From Datisca glomerata (lineage: Eukaryota; Streptophyta; Magnoliopsida; Cucurbitales; Datiscaceae), in contig QANY01009317.1 of NCBI GenBank assembly GCA_003255025.1, positions 62,001-126,000 of the forward strand: DNA of 64,000 bases. The letters are read 5' to 3'. The notes under the pieces were generated by a model that saw only the letters and a list, made by a program, of their open reading frames with translations, was not told the DNA's origin and searched no databases. Of the stretch, positions 1-9,975 are shown piece by piece. The position numbers were made by a program, and so were the translations under genes. How positions within the stretch are numbered: position 1 is the stretch's first letter; every line of letters starts with the position of its first letter.

Positions 1-599
1 TATCATCCTGCCAACTAGGTTCCACATCAACTTCGAAGTCTGGAATGACTGGTAACGTATGTTTTATACTTGGTTCCTCGAGGAATTCTACGAGGACATT
101 TCTCTTGTATGGGAGTTGTAACGACGATCCAGTGTTGCTAAAGCATCTACATGACCATTTTCAGTTCAGGGAATCTATTTGATCTCGTACTCCTACAATA
201 GACTTAAAGAGTATTCTTATGTGACATGTTTAGCAATTAGCATAGAAGCATAACAAATTTTATTTTTTGTTGCCCCCAGTTCATGTAGCATTCTGACTCT
301 TGCTATTAGAGCTTCGTGCTCTGCTTCGTTGTTTGAGGCTTCGAAACCAAAGGATAATAATTGCTCCAAGGTTTCCCCAAACAGGGTTTGGATGACAACC
401 TCGACTCCTTCTACGCGGTTTTTTGATGCACCGTCTAGGAATAAAACCTAACGGTCATTTTCTATTTCCTTTATAGTTTTTCCATTATGCGGTTCCTCAT
501 CACTAGTGAAATCTGCAACAAAGTCCACGCATTCTTGTCCATGCACTAATGTTGTAGGTTCATATCGGATTTTATTCTTCCCTAACTCGATGGTCCATT
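1..599 (-). pseudogene. Ty3/gypsy polyprotein, RNase H region (3' part of interrupted element)
   Basis: Read on minus, this segment gives the connection and RNase H domains of a plant Ty3/gypsy polyprotein. The hallmark ELGKNKIRYEP, followed by GQECVDFVADFT, lies at about 500-600 and corresponds to the family's ELGxxDIxYxPRTAIKGQALADF. The RNase H start FLDGASKN (first catalytic Asp) lies at about 420-440 and SNNEAEHEALIA at about 310-340. The frame has stops and shifts, so it is dead. It continues the RT segment at 2537-5865; the two are separated by the solo LTR at 600-2536, and about 75 residues of the RT-RNase H connection are missing at the junction. The element runs off the window at position 1. 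Confidence 0.85.
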
Positions 600-2536
600 T
601 GTTGGAATTCGCGGTGATGCACGGCGTAAGACATGGTGGTGCTTTAATTTTTTTTAAATGACAAACAATCGCATCGTTGCAAATCCCAACAATGAAAACA
701 TTTTAATTGAAAAATATTTTTTCAAGTTGGGTCCATTATATATTTATATATTAAATCAAAGACATACATGGATATAAAATATATTTCTTATAGTTCAATC
801 AAACATCCTTGCAATACAACGATCATGATATTCCACAAACGATAGACTTCGAGATCTACACCACGATATTCTAAGCCAATCCTTAAATATACTGCGACGT
901 GTGTGAGCCCGTAGAATATATCAAGAACAATTTTCTGTCTCTAAATGTACTCAGTACATGAGATCTAGAGATTTTCGAGAATGATTAATTTGAAAGATAA
1001 AAGTCTGATCAAAAGATAATTAAAAGTTCTTCACAGAACTTTTTGATTAACTTTTAATCTCAGAGAGTTTCACCCATGATTACAATTGTGTTGTTAGCAC
1101 ACCGAAACTAATAGAATAATATCAATATAATTTTTAGATAATGACATATCAAACTTTTTAGAGATTTACATAAAATAATAAATTAATTACAAATGTGCAA
1201 TTAAAGTGAGACCCACTGTAATTGTACAATATTGTAGTGGCACACGACACTGCAATGTGCCATGAGAAGTCACAGTGCCTCACGACACCACTGTAGTGTC
1301 GTGAGGCACTGCAGTGTGCCACATGGCACTACGATAGTCCATGTCAATCTCTGATTCAAATCAATGATTGACATGTGGCAGCCCAACATGTCACGTGGTA
1401 ATTTCTGCAAATTTATTATTTATTTAAATATGATAAATATTTAGATATTAATTAATATAAAAATTAATTTATCTAATCATCTAAATCAACTAGCTTATAT
1501 GTTAGTTCAAACAATAGATTTAATTGATTCAAAATTTAAATTATTATCTCATAATAATTAAAACTTATCTAATTTCATAAATTATATATTTTATCTCACA
1601 AATCGATTAACACAAAATTAATCAATATTATTATTTAATGATAACTTCTAAAAATTCTATTAAATAATTCAATTAATTAATTCTAAATTAATTAATCATA
1701 AATAATTATCTCATAATTATATACTTCTCTTAGAAATATAATTCTTTTTTTAACAGTCATTTTCTCATGTCCTGAAATATTCACACCCTAGACTGTGTAG
1801 TACAGAGATGACTTGGGGACTATAGACTCATAATCTTAAATTTTAATAAATCAGATTATTAATTAAACTCTTTAATTAAATATCTTATTTATTAATGTCA
1901 TGATTGCTCCACTATAAATATGAAAGTGCAGTCTTAGTGATTACATAATGTATATACAGAGTATTCTCGTGCAGTCCATTAATATAGTAATTTCATGTAG
2001 TTATGTCTTTCAATTATTGGTTCATACATTAGAGCTGATCAAAATTATCGTTTTACCTTCTAATTACCTCTTGATCCTTAATTATCATTAATTCACAAGT
2101 GAATAATTGATTTATAATCATATTATAAATTTGTGCTCAATGACCATTCAGTTCCAGAATTAACACTCAAGGGAACCAATATACGATTCATTAGTAAATC
2201 TTGGATTCCAAATCTTGTAAGATAATGTTCCTAGCCATCCATATCACTGAATCTCTAAAACAAAAATCACTAGCATGTTTTACAAACAAACCTTAATGTG
2301 TGACTACTCAGGATTCTTCCTGATCTTCATATGATCATCAGACTGATGTGCATTAAATTTTTATGATAAACGGTAAGTTAATAGATATATTAATCCACAT
2401 CGGTCATGTCATTTATAATCTTATTATATGAAGTATCTTTATTAATATGTCTATCCACATCAATGATCCAGATGTAAATCACATGTATTCATAATCTTTA
2501 GTGAACTGTACTAGCAACCATTCATTAAAGATTTCA
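600..2536 (-). repeat. Solo copia LTR, truncated at its 5' end, inserted in the gypsy element
   Basis: Non-coding, AT-rich block between two halves of one gypsy polyprotein. On minus it ends in ATTCCAACA, matching as an inverted repeat the TGTTGGGGG start of the LTR whose first 600 bp sit at 5930-6533. The block 2160-2536 is clearly homologous to 5940-6345 (shared landmarks: the AACAAAAATCACTAGCATG stretch and the TATCCACATCAAT stretch). By that comparison about 190 bp of the LTR start is missing here. A 5-bp target duplication is not visible, as expected if one deletion removed both the LTR start and adjoining gypsy sequence. It contains the perfect hairpin at 1274-1310. The complete LTR would have been about 2.1 kb. 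Confidence 0.7.
1274..1310. repeat. Perfect 15-bp-arm inverted repeat inside the solo LTR
   Basis: Arm AGTGCCTCACGACAC (1274-1288), 7-nt loop CACTGTA, then the exact reverse complement (1296-1310). The surroundings (1240-1330) repeat GGCAC/GTGCC and CGACACTG words in both orientations, so a larger imperfect fold is possible. Confidence 0.85.
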
Positions 2537-3490
2537 TATAACGGCGCTCACTGCCGCTTATGACACAGTTGCGTATATGAGCGATTCTTCTCCACATGGG
2601 GGTTTAGATAATATTGGTAGTGGCATAAGGTACTCTTTGATCTTATTGAAAGCCTCTTCACATTCTTCATCCCACTTGGTTGTGGGGGTCCTTTTTAAGC
2701 TTAGCGAAGAATGATTTGTATTTGTCCGTTGACCTAGAGAAGAACCTACTTAAGGTTTCCAGTTTGCCTGCCAGGCTCTATCTCTCCTTACGAGTCCTTA
2801 CAAACTTAATTTCTACAATGGCTCTTACTTGGTGTGGATTGACTTCGATTCCCCGTTGTGTGACCAGATGATCAAGGAATTTCCTAGTAGAAACTCAGAT
2901 CGTGCATTTCTCGAGGTTCAGCTTCATATGACATTTCCTCAGAACCAAAAAGGCCTAGTCTAAATTTTTATGTGATCTTATCATTTCTTATTTTTGACCA
3001 ACATATCATCCACATACATTTCCATCGTTATTCCCATTTGATCGCGGAAAATTTTGTTTACGAGTAGCTGATACGTTGCACAAACATTTTTCAACCTTAT
3101 AACAGAAAAATGCCTTGTTCGGTTATGAAATAAGTTTTTCCCTTGTCAAACTGAAACATTTTTACCTAAATGTATCTTGAGTATGCACCCATGAACTTGA
3201 GGAGTTCGTGCCTAAACATGGCATCCACCATCTGGTCTATTTTTGACAAGGGATAGTCATCTTTTGAGAGGCTTTGTTCAGATATGTGAAATCCACGCAG
3301 ATCCTCCATTTCTCGTTCATCTTTTTTACCATCACCACGTTAGCAAGACATTCCAGACATTTGAACTCTCTAACGAAGCCAACGTTCAATAATTTCTCCA
3401 CTTCTTCTTGGATAGCTGCATTTTGTTCTAGAGCGAAGCTTTTTTTTTTTTCCTGTTTCACTGGTTTAATAGAAGGGTCAATATTCAATT
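2537..3490 (-). pseudogene. Ty3/gypsy reverse transcriptase (5' part of the interrupted element)
   Basis: The minus strand encodes a Ty3/gypsy RT across several frames. The N-terminal part (3237-3488) has EVEKLLNVGFVRE and WRICVDFTYLNKA, corresponding to the family's WRMCVDYTDLNKA. It is followed by FRHELLKFMGAYSRY. The catalytic box reads YVDDML at about 3001-3020 and is intact. The thumb/connection part WDEECEEAFNKIKEYL lies at about 2615-2665, and the end of recognisable homology (LIYATVS, then AAVSAVI) at 2537-2585. Several stops and frameshifts make it non-functional. The solo LTR interrupts it just downstream. Confidence 0.85.
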
Positions 3491-4391
3491 TATGGCAAAA
3501 TATTTCTTCAGCAAAACCTAGTATCTCCTAGGTCGTGCTTGTGAACACGTCTTTGTTCCTTATTAGGAAATTTACCTATTCATATTTCTCCGTCTTGCTG
3601 AGTTGGGCGCCTATTCGAGTCATTTTCTTCATTCCATCTTCCAATGGTACTAGCTCTGTCTCTTCATATATGGGATTTCATGGCTCGTCTTGTCTATCAC
3701 CCTTCAACTACTATTGACTCACTTCTGTCATTTCTTGTCTGTTGTCGTTGATTCTCGATTCTTTTCCAGCAGCAGCATACTTGACGGATCCTAAAGCTGA
3801 GATAACACATCATCGAGTGGTGGCCTGGTCTCCCCTGATTGTCTTAATTCTTATAGGGGATGGGTATTTAAGCACTTGATAATATGTTAACATGACGGTT
3901 TTCATTTTGTACGGCCAAGTTCTACATAATATGACGTTGTACGGGGACAACACATCCACTACTGCGAACTCTGTCAAATGGTTTAACATTTACTATGAAT
4001 ACTATTATTCCCTTTGAGTATGTTATTGCTCTATTAAATCCTATCTACGGTCCTTGCAGCTTCGAGGTCCATATTGACATTTGTTCTATTGTCAATCGGT
4101 GAAGGTATTTAGAGCACTTTTGTCATCGACCAAAACGCTTCTCAAGAGGCAATTCCTAACCTGAATGGTGATCACCAGAGTATTGTTTTGCTGTCTGTTG
4201 TGATCAACTGAATCCAGGTCATCAAAAATCAGTGGCAAGCTATCACAGTCCCTAGACATACTGTATGTTTCCTAATGTTCACTTCTCATGGGTTTCTCGC
4301 AAAATATTTTTCTCTCCTTTTTCGTCGTGCCTTCCTATTCTGTTAGAGAAATGATCGTATCAACAATTTGAAGAGGCTTGTTGTCTTTTTT
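3491..4391 (-). pseudogene. Ty3/gypsy protease and flanking region
   Basis: Between gag and RT of the same minus-strand element. YNVILCRTWPYKMK followed by VLKYPSPIRIKTIRGDQA (about 3840-3970) matches the conserved block at the end of the protease region in plant gypsy elements (YNAIxGRxWLxxxKAVxSTYHQVxKYPT). Further upstream RSVLVDDKSALN (about 4110-4150) corresponds to the protease active-site block RVLVDxGSSxNIL, with the Gly after the catalytic Asp replaced. Multiple stops are present. Confidence 0.7.
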
Positions 4392-5865
4392 TTAGTCTAA
4401 TTCTGCCGCTGACTTCCATTCTTCCTTCAATACATACTGCTGAAGATAACCCTCTTTCATCAATTCTTCGATGTAATCTTTGTGCTGATAGTCTCTAGTA
4501 TAATGACCATAAATTTTGTGGTACAAACAATACTTATCCTTATCCATATTTCTTGGCTCCTTTGAGGTGTTGTTCTTTTCAACCATAACTTGTTCTTTAT
4601 CGCTTTAAGTATTTGATTGATAGGTATCGTGAGGGGTGTGTAGATTTTGTTCCTCAGGTGGACCCTTTCCGTTGTTTGTCCTCTTTTGTCAGATGCTTCA
4701 AGCTTATACTTACTTCAACCATCATTCTTCTCTTCTCTTTCTATTCTCTTCTTTCTTAAGCCAAAACTCTGGTCATTCATCATCTATTCCTCAAATCTCC
4801 ATTTTTATAATTTCTTCATACTTTTTTTTCTTCCTTTAAAGTAATGTCTGTCTACGCTCGTTGGAATGTTTATGCCATTAAAAGTGGTTTTAATTTTGAT
4901 AAATCATCAAACAATGGGGAGTTTGGGTCTAATCTCCGTTTGAAAACCAGCCTCGTCACTAGATCATCACAATTTTCCATCTTGGCCATTTCATTTTTGA
5001 AATGGTATGTGTATTCCCATAGTGATTCTCCTTTCTTGATAAATATAGTTAGGAGACACTTCGAGTTTTCCTTAACCGAACAGTATGTGAAGTATTGTTC
5101 CAAAAAGACAGATGACATAGTGGTAAAGCTATTGATTGAACAAGACGGAAGAGAATGATAATCTTTAGTGCGTTGTTGTCTAGGCTAGTAGGGAACACTT
5201 AGCATATGCATCCATCCTCGTGTTGGTATAGGGCCATTAGTTGCTTAAACCATCTGAGATGAACCATTGGGCCAGGTTTACCTTTATAACACTTGAACTT
5301 TGGGGCAATGAACTTCTTCGAGATTAGGGCTGCAAGTATTCCTAGACATAGATGTGAGTATGTGCGTGACTCTACATTAGCTTTTCCCATGCTCCTTAGT
5401 TTATACGTTTCCATCATTTTCCTTTCTAGCATCTCTTCAACCACCATTTCTGTCATAGGCTCTAGTGGGTGATTTCCCCGTCCACTTATTTCCTTTGTGT
5501 CTGGATTGAATCTCGATATCGTCCCACTACACATTGTGGCTTGTGTTTGGGTCAGACTACGTAGCAGTCTGAACCTTCCGTTCAACATGATGGTTCACAT
5601 GGTTTTCTTGCTTTTCAATGTTGATCTGTTGATTCGCCTCTGCTCGTGTTTATGTAAGTTCCTGTTATACAGTTGTGATATGATCTTGCACAAGATTACG
5701 ACGTGTTGTGGTAGACTTCATTAATCTAGTTATCCTCGTTCTACATCACAGTTAGTATGACTTGAATCATCCCTTGGACTTTCGTCTATTGAATGGGCTG
5801 GTCGACATGACTTGTCTTGTGTCCATGGTTGAGTTTGGCGTTAGATCTAATTCTCAACATCTTGC
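4392..5865 (-). pseudogene. Ty3/gypsy gag
   Basis: Gag is split over three frames on minus. KCYKGKPGPMVHLRWFKQ and MALYQHED (5199-5588) match the start of the plant gypsy gag domain. YTYHFKNEMAKMENCDD and FDDLSKLKPLLMAE (4870-5118) match the middle. KYCLYHKIYGHYTRDYQHKD (4392-4586) is the Cys/His segment near the gag C-terminus. The 5' boundary near 5865 is where gag-like sequence fades; no 5' LTR or primer-binding site is visible before the next element begins at 5930. Frameshifts between the pieces mean no intact gag. Confidence 0.8.
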
Positions 5866-5929
5866 TTTATACTTGTAAGTTCGACTCTCAATGAACACAG
5901 AAAAAGCTGGTGTGAGCAACTCAAGTATG

Positions 5930-6533
5930 ATCACTTAAGAGAACCAATATATGATCTATTAGAAAAATATGGATTCTAAATCTAGTAATATCATGTTTCA
6001 AGCGATCCATATCATTGAATTTTCAAAACAAAAATCACTAGCATGTTTTACAAATAAACATTAACGAATGAACCAAAAGATACAATAGACATATAAAGGA
6101 GTTCATGACTACTCATGATTCAGGCTGATCTACATATGATAATCAGATTGATGTGTATTGAATCTTTATGGCAAACAGTAAGTTAATAAAGATTAATTCA
6201 CATCGATTCTATCATATATAATCTTATTTTACAAAGTACATTCACTAAGATGTCTATCCACATCAATAATCCGGATCTAGATCACATACATTTATAATGT
6301 TTAATGAACCGTACTAGCAACCATTTATTAAAGATTGCATACTTCATTGTCTATGATCTTATTCCTCTCGTACCAATACAACATCATAGTCTCATTAATG
6401 AATATAGAATTTTCAGATATTTATATAAATTATTTAAAAATAATTCAAAAGAACAATTATAAGAAATATGTAATTTCATTAAATTTTATATTAAAATGTC
6501 AATACACATGTTTTGAGGGCATTACCCCCAACA
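5930..6533 (-). repeat. 3' LTR of copia B (5' 600 bp only)
   Basis: On minus it starts TGTTGGGGGTAATGCCC at 6533, directly after a purine-rich tract (plus 6534-6560 reads as its pyrimidine complement). Most of it is homologous to the solo LTR at 2160-2536. It stops at about 5930, where the remaining 1.5 kb of the LTR expected from the solo copy is missing. Confidence 0.8.
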
Positions 6534-6569
6534 ATCTCTCACTTTCCCTAAAGTAAATGTGGTATCTCT

Positions 6570-7000
6570 CTCAATCATATGTTACGCACGTGACCCTCAA
6601 ATGACTTCACAGGAAGTTTATTTATAAAAAGATTAGCCATGTTCTGTTCCGACGCTATCTTCATAACAGTTACTTCCCCTTGATGCACTATCTCTCTTAC
6701 ATGATGATATTTCCTTTCTATGTACTTGCACCTCTTGTGACTCCTCGATTCTTTGAAATTCGCTACCGCCCTAGTGTTGTCACAGTACATGATCAGTGGT
6801 TTGTCCATATCTAGAACTACTTCGAGATCAATATAGAACTTTCTAGTGATACTACTTCTTTCACAGCTTCACAAGCCGCTATATATTCGACTTCCATAGT
6901 GGAATATGCAATGTTGGATTATTTAATACTTCTCTAAACTACAGCTCCTCCACCTAGGGTAAATACTGATCCATACATCGACTTTCGACTATCTTTATCT
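6570..7000 (-). pseudogene. copia B RNase H
   Basis: Minus-strand peptide ending the copia polyprotein: YIAACEAVKEVV, then MYCDNTRAVANFKE, SHKRCKYIERKYHHVREIV and IASEQNMANLF, the standard C-terminal series (CDNxxAxxxxxxPxxHxRxKHIxxxxHxxRE). The last piece is open from 6808 to 6575 and ends just before the polypurine tract. Upstream the frame is broken near 6900. Confidence 0.85.
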
Positions 7001-7900
7001 GATTGAAAATCAAAATTAGTATATCCCATGAGGTTCAGATCTCTACTTGAATAAATAAGCATATAGTTTTTAATTCTCCTAAGATACTTGAGAATTTACT
7101 TTACTGCAATCTAGTATTTGAAACCTAGATTTGATGGATAACGACTGAAAATTTCCACTGCAAAATAGATGTCCAGTCTTGTACAAAAAATAGCATACAT
7201 AAGACTTCCAACTGCTGAAGAATAGATAACCTTTCTCATAACCTTTTTCTCCGAAAGTGTCTTAGGACATTGTTCCTTGGAGAGGACGATTCCTTGTTTG
7301 GTCGGTAGTTAACATTTCTTGAAATTCTCCATAGAGAATCATTCCAGCACCTTATCAATATAAGATGTCTGAGAAAGTGTCAAGAGCTTATTCTTTCTAT
7401 CCTATAAGATTTGGATGCCTAGAACATAGCTCGCATCTCGCAAATATTTCATTTGAAATTTCTCAGCTAACCAGTTTTTTACCTTTGATAGAGTTTCTAC
7501 ATCATTCCCAATGAATATAATATCGTCTAACATAAAGAACTAAGAAAACCACTATCTAATTTTTGAAATATTTATAAACACAGGCTTCGTCAATATTTCG
7601 CTCAAATCCATAAGACTTTATAATCTCATCAAATGTAAGATTCCAAGATCTAGATACTAGCTTTAATTCATAAATGAATTTAAGCAACTTGCTTACTTTC
7701 TAATCTTTCCCCTTTTGTAGGAACTCTTCTGGTTGCATCATATAAATGATTTCTTCAAGTGAGTCATTCAGAAAAGGTGTCTTGACGTCCATTTTCCATA
7801 TCTCATAGTCAAAACTAGCGTCTATGGACAAACGATTCGAATGGATTTTAGTATGGTCACATGGGAGAATGTCTCTTAAAAATCGACTCATTCCCTTTGT
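7000..7900 (-). pseudogene. copia B reverse transcriptase
   Basis: EIWKMDVKTPFLNDSLEE and IYMMQPEEF (7700-7891) form the conserved palm block MDVKTAFLNGxLxExIYMxQPEGF. The catalytic box, normally YVDD, reads MLDD at about 7521-7535, followed by IIFIGND. Downstream come LSKEQCPKTLSEK, SAVGSLMYAIFCTR and DSRKSMYGSVFTL. Several stops show a dead copy. Confidence 0.85.
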
Positions 7901-8129
7901 GTATAGCCATTAGCTACTTATCGTGCCTTGAAAGTCTCTATTTTTCCATATGCGCCTCTTTTCTTCTTGAAGATCAATTTACATCCAATGGACGTGACAT
8001 CTTTAGGTGGATCTACAAGATCTCAGACAGAATTAGAATACACAGATTTCATTTCCTGGTTCATGGCATCTTGCCATTTCTCCGTTACAAGATCATCCAT
8101 TTCTTCTTCATAAGATAATAGATCATCTT

Positions 8130-9235
8130 TATCTGTGTCTACCAATGCGCCTCTAGTTCATGGTGAACTGATTGTCTCATAACCCTCCCATTACGACGTT
8201 GCACTTGGATTTCCTCTGTAGGAACTGTGATTTCTCTGGTTTGTCGCTTATTTATAGAAATTGAAGGTGGTCTGATCTCATCGGTCATTAATTCCTCGTG
8301 AACTACTTTACTTCAAGGTTTTTAGTTTTCTATATAGTCGTGTTCAAGGAAGGTGGCATTTGCCGATAAAAACACATTTTGATCCATGTGATTATAAAAG
8401 AACCCACCTATAGTCTTTGGAGCATAGCCAACGAATATGCATACTTCAGACCTTGAGTCTAACTTTCCAGTCTTGGATCTAAGAACGTGAGTTGGACACC
8501 CCTATATACGTAAATGACATAAACTATGTTTGGAGCTATTCCATAACTTTAAAGGTGTCTTGTTTATAGACTTATAGGCACTACATTCAAAGAATATCCT
8601 CAAAATGTAAGTGGTAGTGATGAGTAGTTTAACATCGATCTAATTATATCCAATAAAGTTCGGTTTCTCCTTTCTGAAACACCATTTTACTGTGGTGTTC
8701 TAGGTGCTATGAGTTGGGATAGGATTCCATACTCCAACAAGTAATCTTTTAATTCTAAATCCAAGTATTCACCACATCGATCTGATCGAAGAGTTTTCAA
8801 TGATTTACCTAATTACTTTTCAACTTCAGCTTTGAAGTCTTTAAACTTTTCAAAAGTTCAGACTTTCTGCGTTATGTAAGTATAATCATATCTTGAGTAA
8901 TCGTCAACAAAAGTGACGAAATACTCATACCCACATCTAGCTTGTATATTGATCAGTCCACAAATACCACTATACACTAGCTCAAGCGGTTCCTTGGCTC
9001 TTCGGCCCTTTCCAGAGAAATGTCTCTTGGTCATTTTACCCTATAAACATGATTCACAAACAAGAAGAGTTTTAACTTTTATTTCTCTCAAAGCACCATG
9101 TTTTGTTAACCTAGTTAACCTATCTAGATTAATATGTCTCAACCTAAGATTACAAAGATATATGTTATCATTTATCATCATCATGAGAAACTCTTTGTCG
9201 CTTGTTACTTTTATATTTTGCTACTTTAAATAACA
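8130..9235 (-). pseudogene. copia B GAG-pre-integrase and integrase
   Basis: YLCNLRLRHINLDRLTRL (about 9090-9190) is the GAG-pre-integrase motif with its His. Integrase follows with SCL...GKMTKRHFSGKG, then YEYFVTFVDDYSRYDYTY (about 8905-8950), SDRCGEYLDLEL (second catalytic Asp, about 8755-8790) and SERRNRTLLD (catalytic Glu region, about 8660-8680). The rest, to about 8130, is the linker before RT. Frameshifts are present. Confidence 0.85.
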
Positions 9236-9479
9236 AAATTATTTAACGTGCGTTCAGTCGATTTAAGCATATACATTTCATTTATAACTTTAGCATAATA
9301 ATTATTAAATTCATTCTTAGAAATAATAAACTATTTATTAATAAAAAAAACTTTGAATAACTGTTATTGCAAAAATGAAAGAGAAATCAAATTTCTCGAA
9401 AGCACAAGAATATAATAAACATTGTTCAAAACTCAATAATTATATTCAAAAAGGTAAACAAATTGTCTATAATGTTTTA

Positions 9480-9975
9480 GCTGATACGAGCACACTACTG
9501 TCAACTCTCAAAACGTCCTCACCATCAGTCGATTCCCTTGACAAATCAAGCATCTACAAAGAAGAACATACATGGTTAGTGACTCCGGAATCAAGTATCC
9601 AGGATGACAAATCATATTTCACTAAGCAAGCTTTAAGTACTAGTTAATCATATTTATGTTTTTTTAAGCTCGGAGAGATACTTGTTACAGTTTCTCTTCC
9701 AATGACCTTCAACCCCATAGTGGAAACATTTCCCTTAGGCTTGTTGTCATTCTTGTTCTTCTTAATTTTCGACAATGTCTTGGTGTTCTTTTCTCTTTTG
9801 TTCTTACTCTTGTCTTTACCATTGTTCCTCTTCCTTTTCTTGTTCTTAACAATATTGAAAGAATATTTTTGCTCAACAACATTTGCCTCGCCCTCTTTGG
9901 TCATTCTAAGATTGAGTGATTCAAAAGTCTGCAGTTCATTCAACAATCAGGTTATGTCGACTTTGTACTCAAAAG
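9480..9975 (-). pseudogene. copia B gag C-terminal part and protease
   Basis: The gag piece (9644-9975) reads LLNELQTFESLNL followed by a Lys-rich tail with KKRKRNNGKDKSK, typical of the end of copia gag; no CCHC knuckle is visible. Protease follows with WILDSGVTNHVCSSLQ (about 9550-9605), keeping the catalytic D-S-G. The 90-residue open frame on the opposite strand (9375-9647) is only the antisense shadow of this domain. Upstream of 9975 the gag homology stops abruptly. Confidence 0.8.

Larger units (their letters stand above)
5930..9975 (-). mobile_element. Ty1/copia element B, truncated at both ends
   Basis: Minus-strand element in copia order: gag (9975-9644), protease (about 9640-9480), GAG-pre-integrase and integrase (about 9230-8130), RT (about 7900-7000), RNase H (about 7000-6570), then a polypurine tract next to TGTTGGGGGTAATG at 6533, the start of the 3' LTR. 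Only about 600 bp of that LTR remain before it abuts gypsy DNA at 5930. No 5' LTR with matching sequence is found beyond 9975. Internal stops and shifts are frequent. Confidence 0.85.

Noticed and set aside
1274..1310. Hairpin considered as a microRNA precursor
   Set aside because: Stem is only 15 bp with a 7-nt loop and lies in an LTR; too short for a plant precursor on this evidence.
9375..9647. 90-residue plus-strand open frame
   Set aside because: It is the antisense of the copia B protease (WILDSG on minus at the same place).
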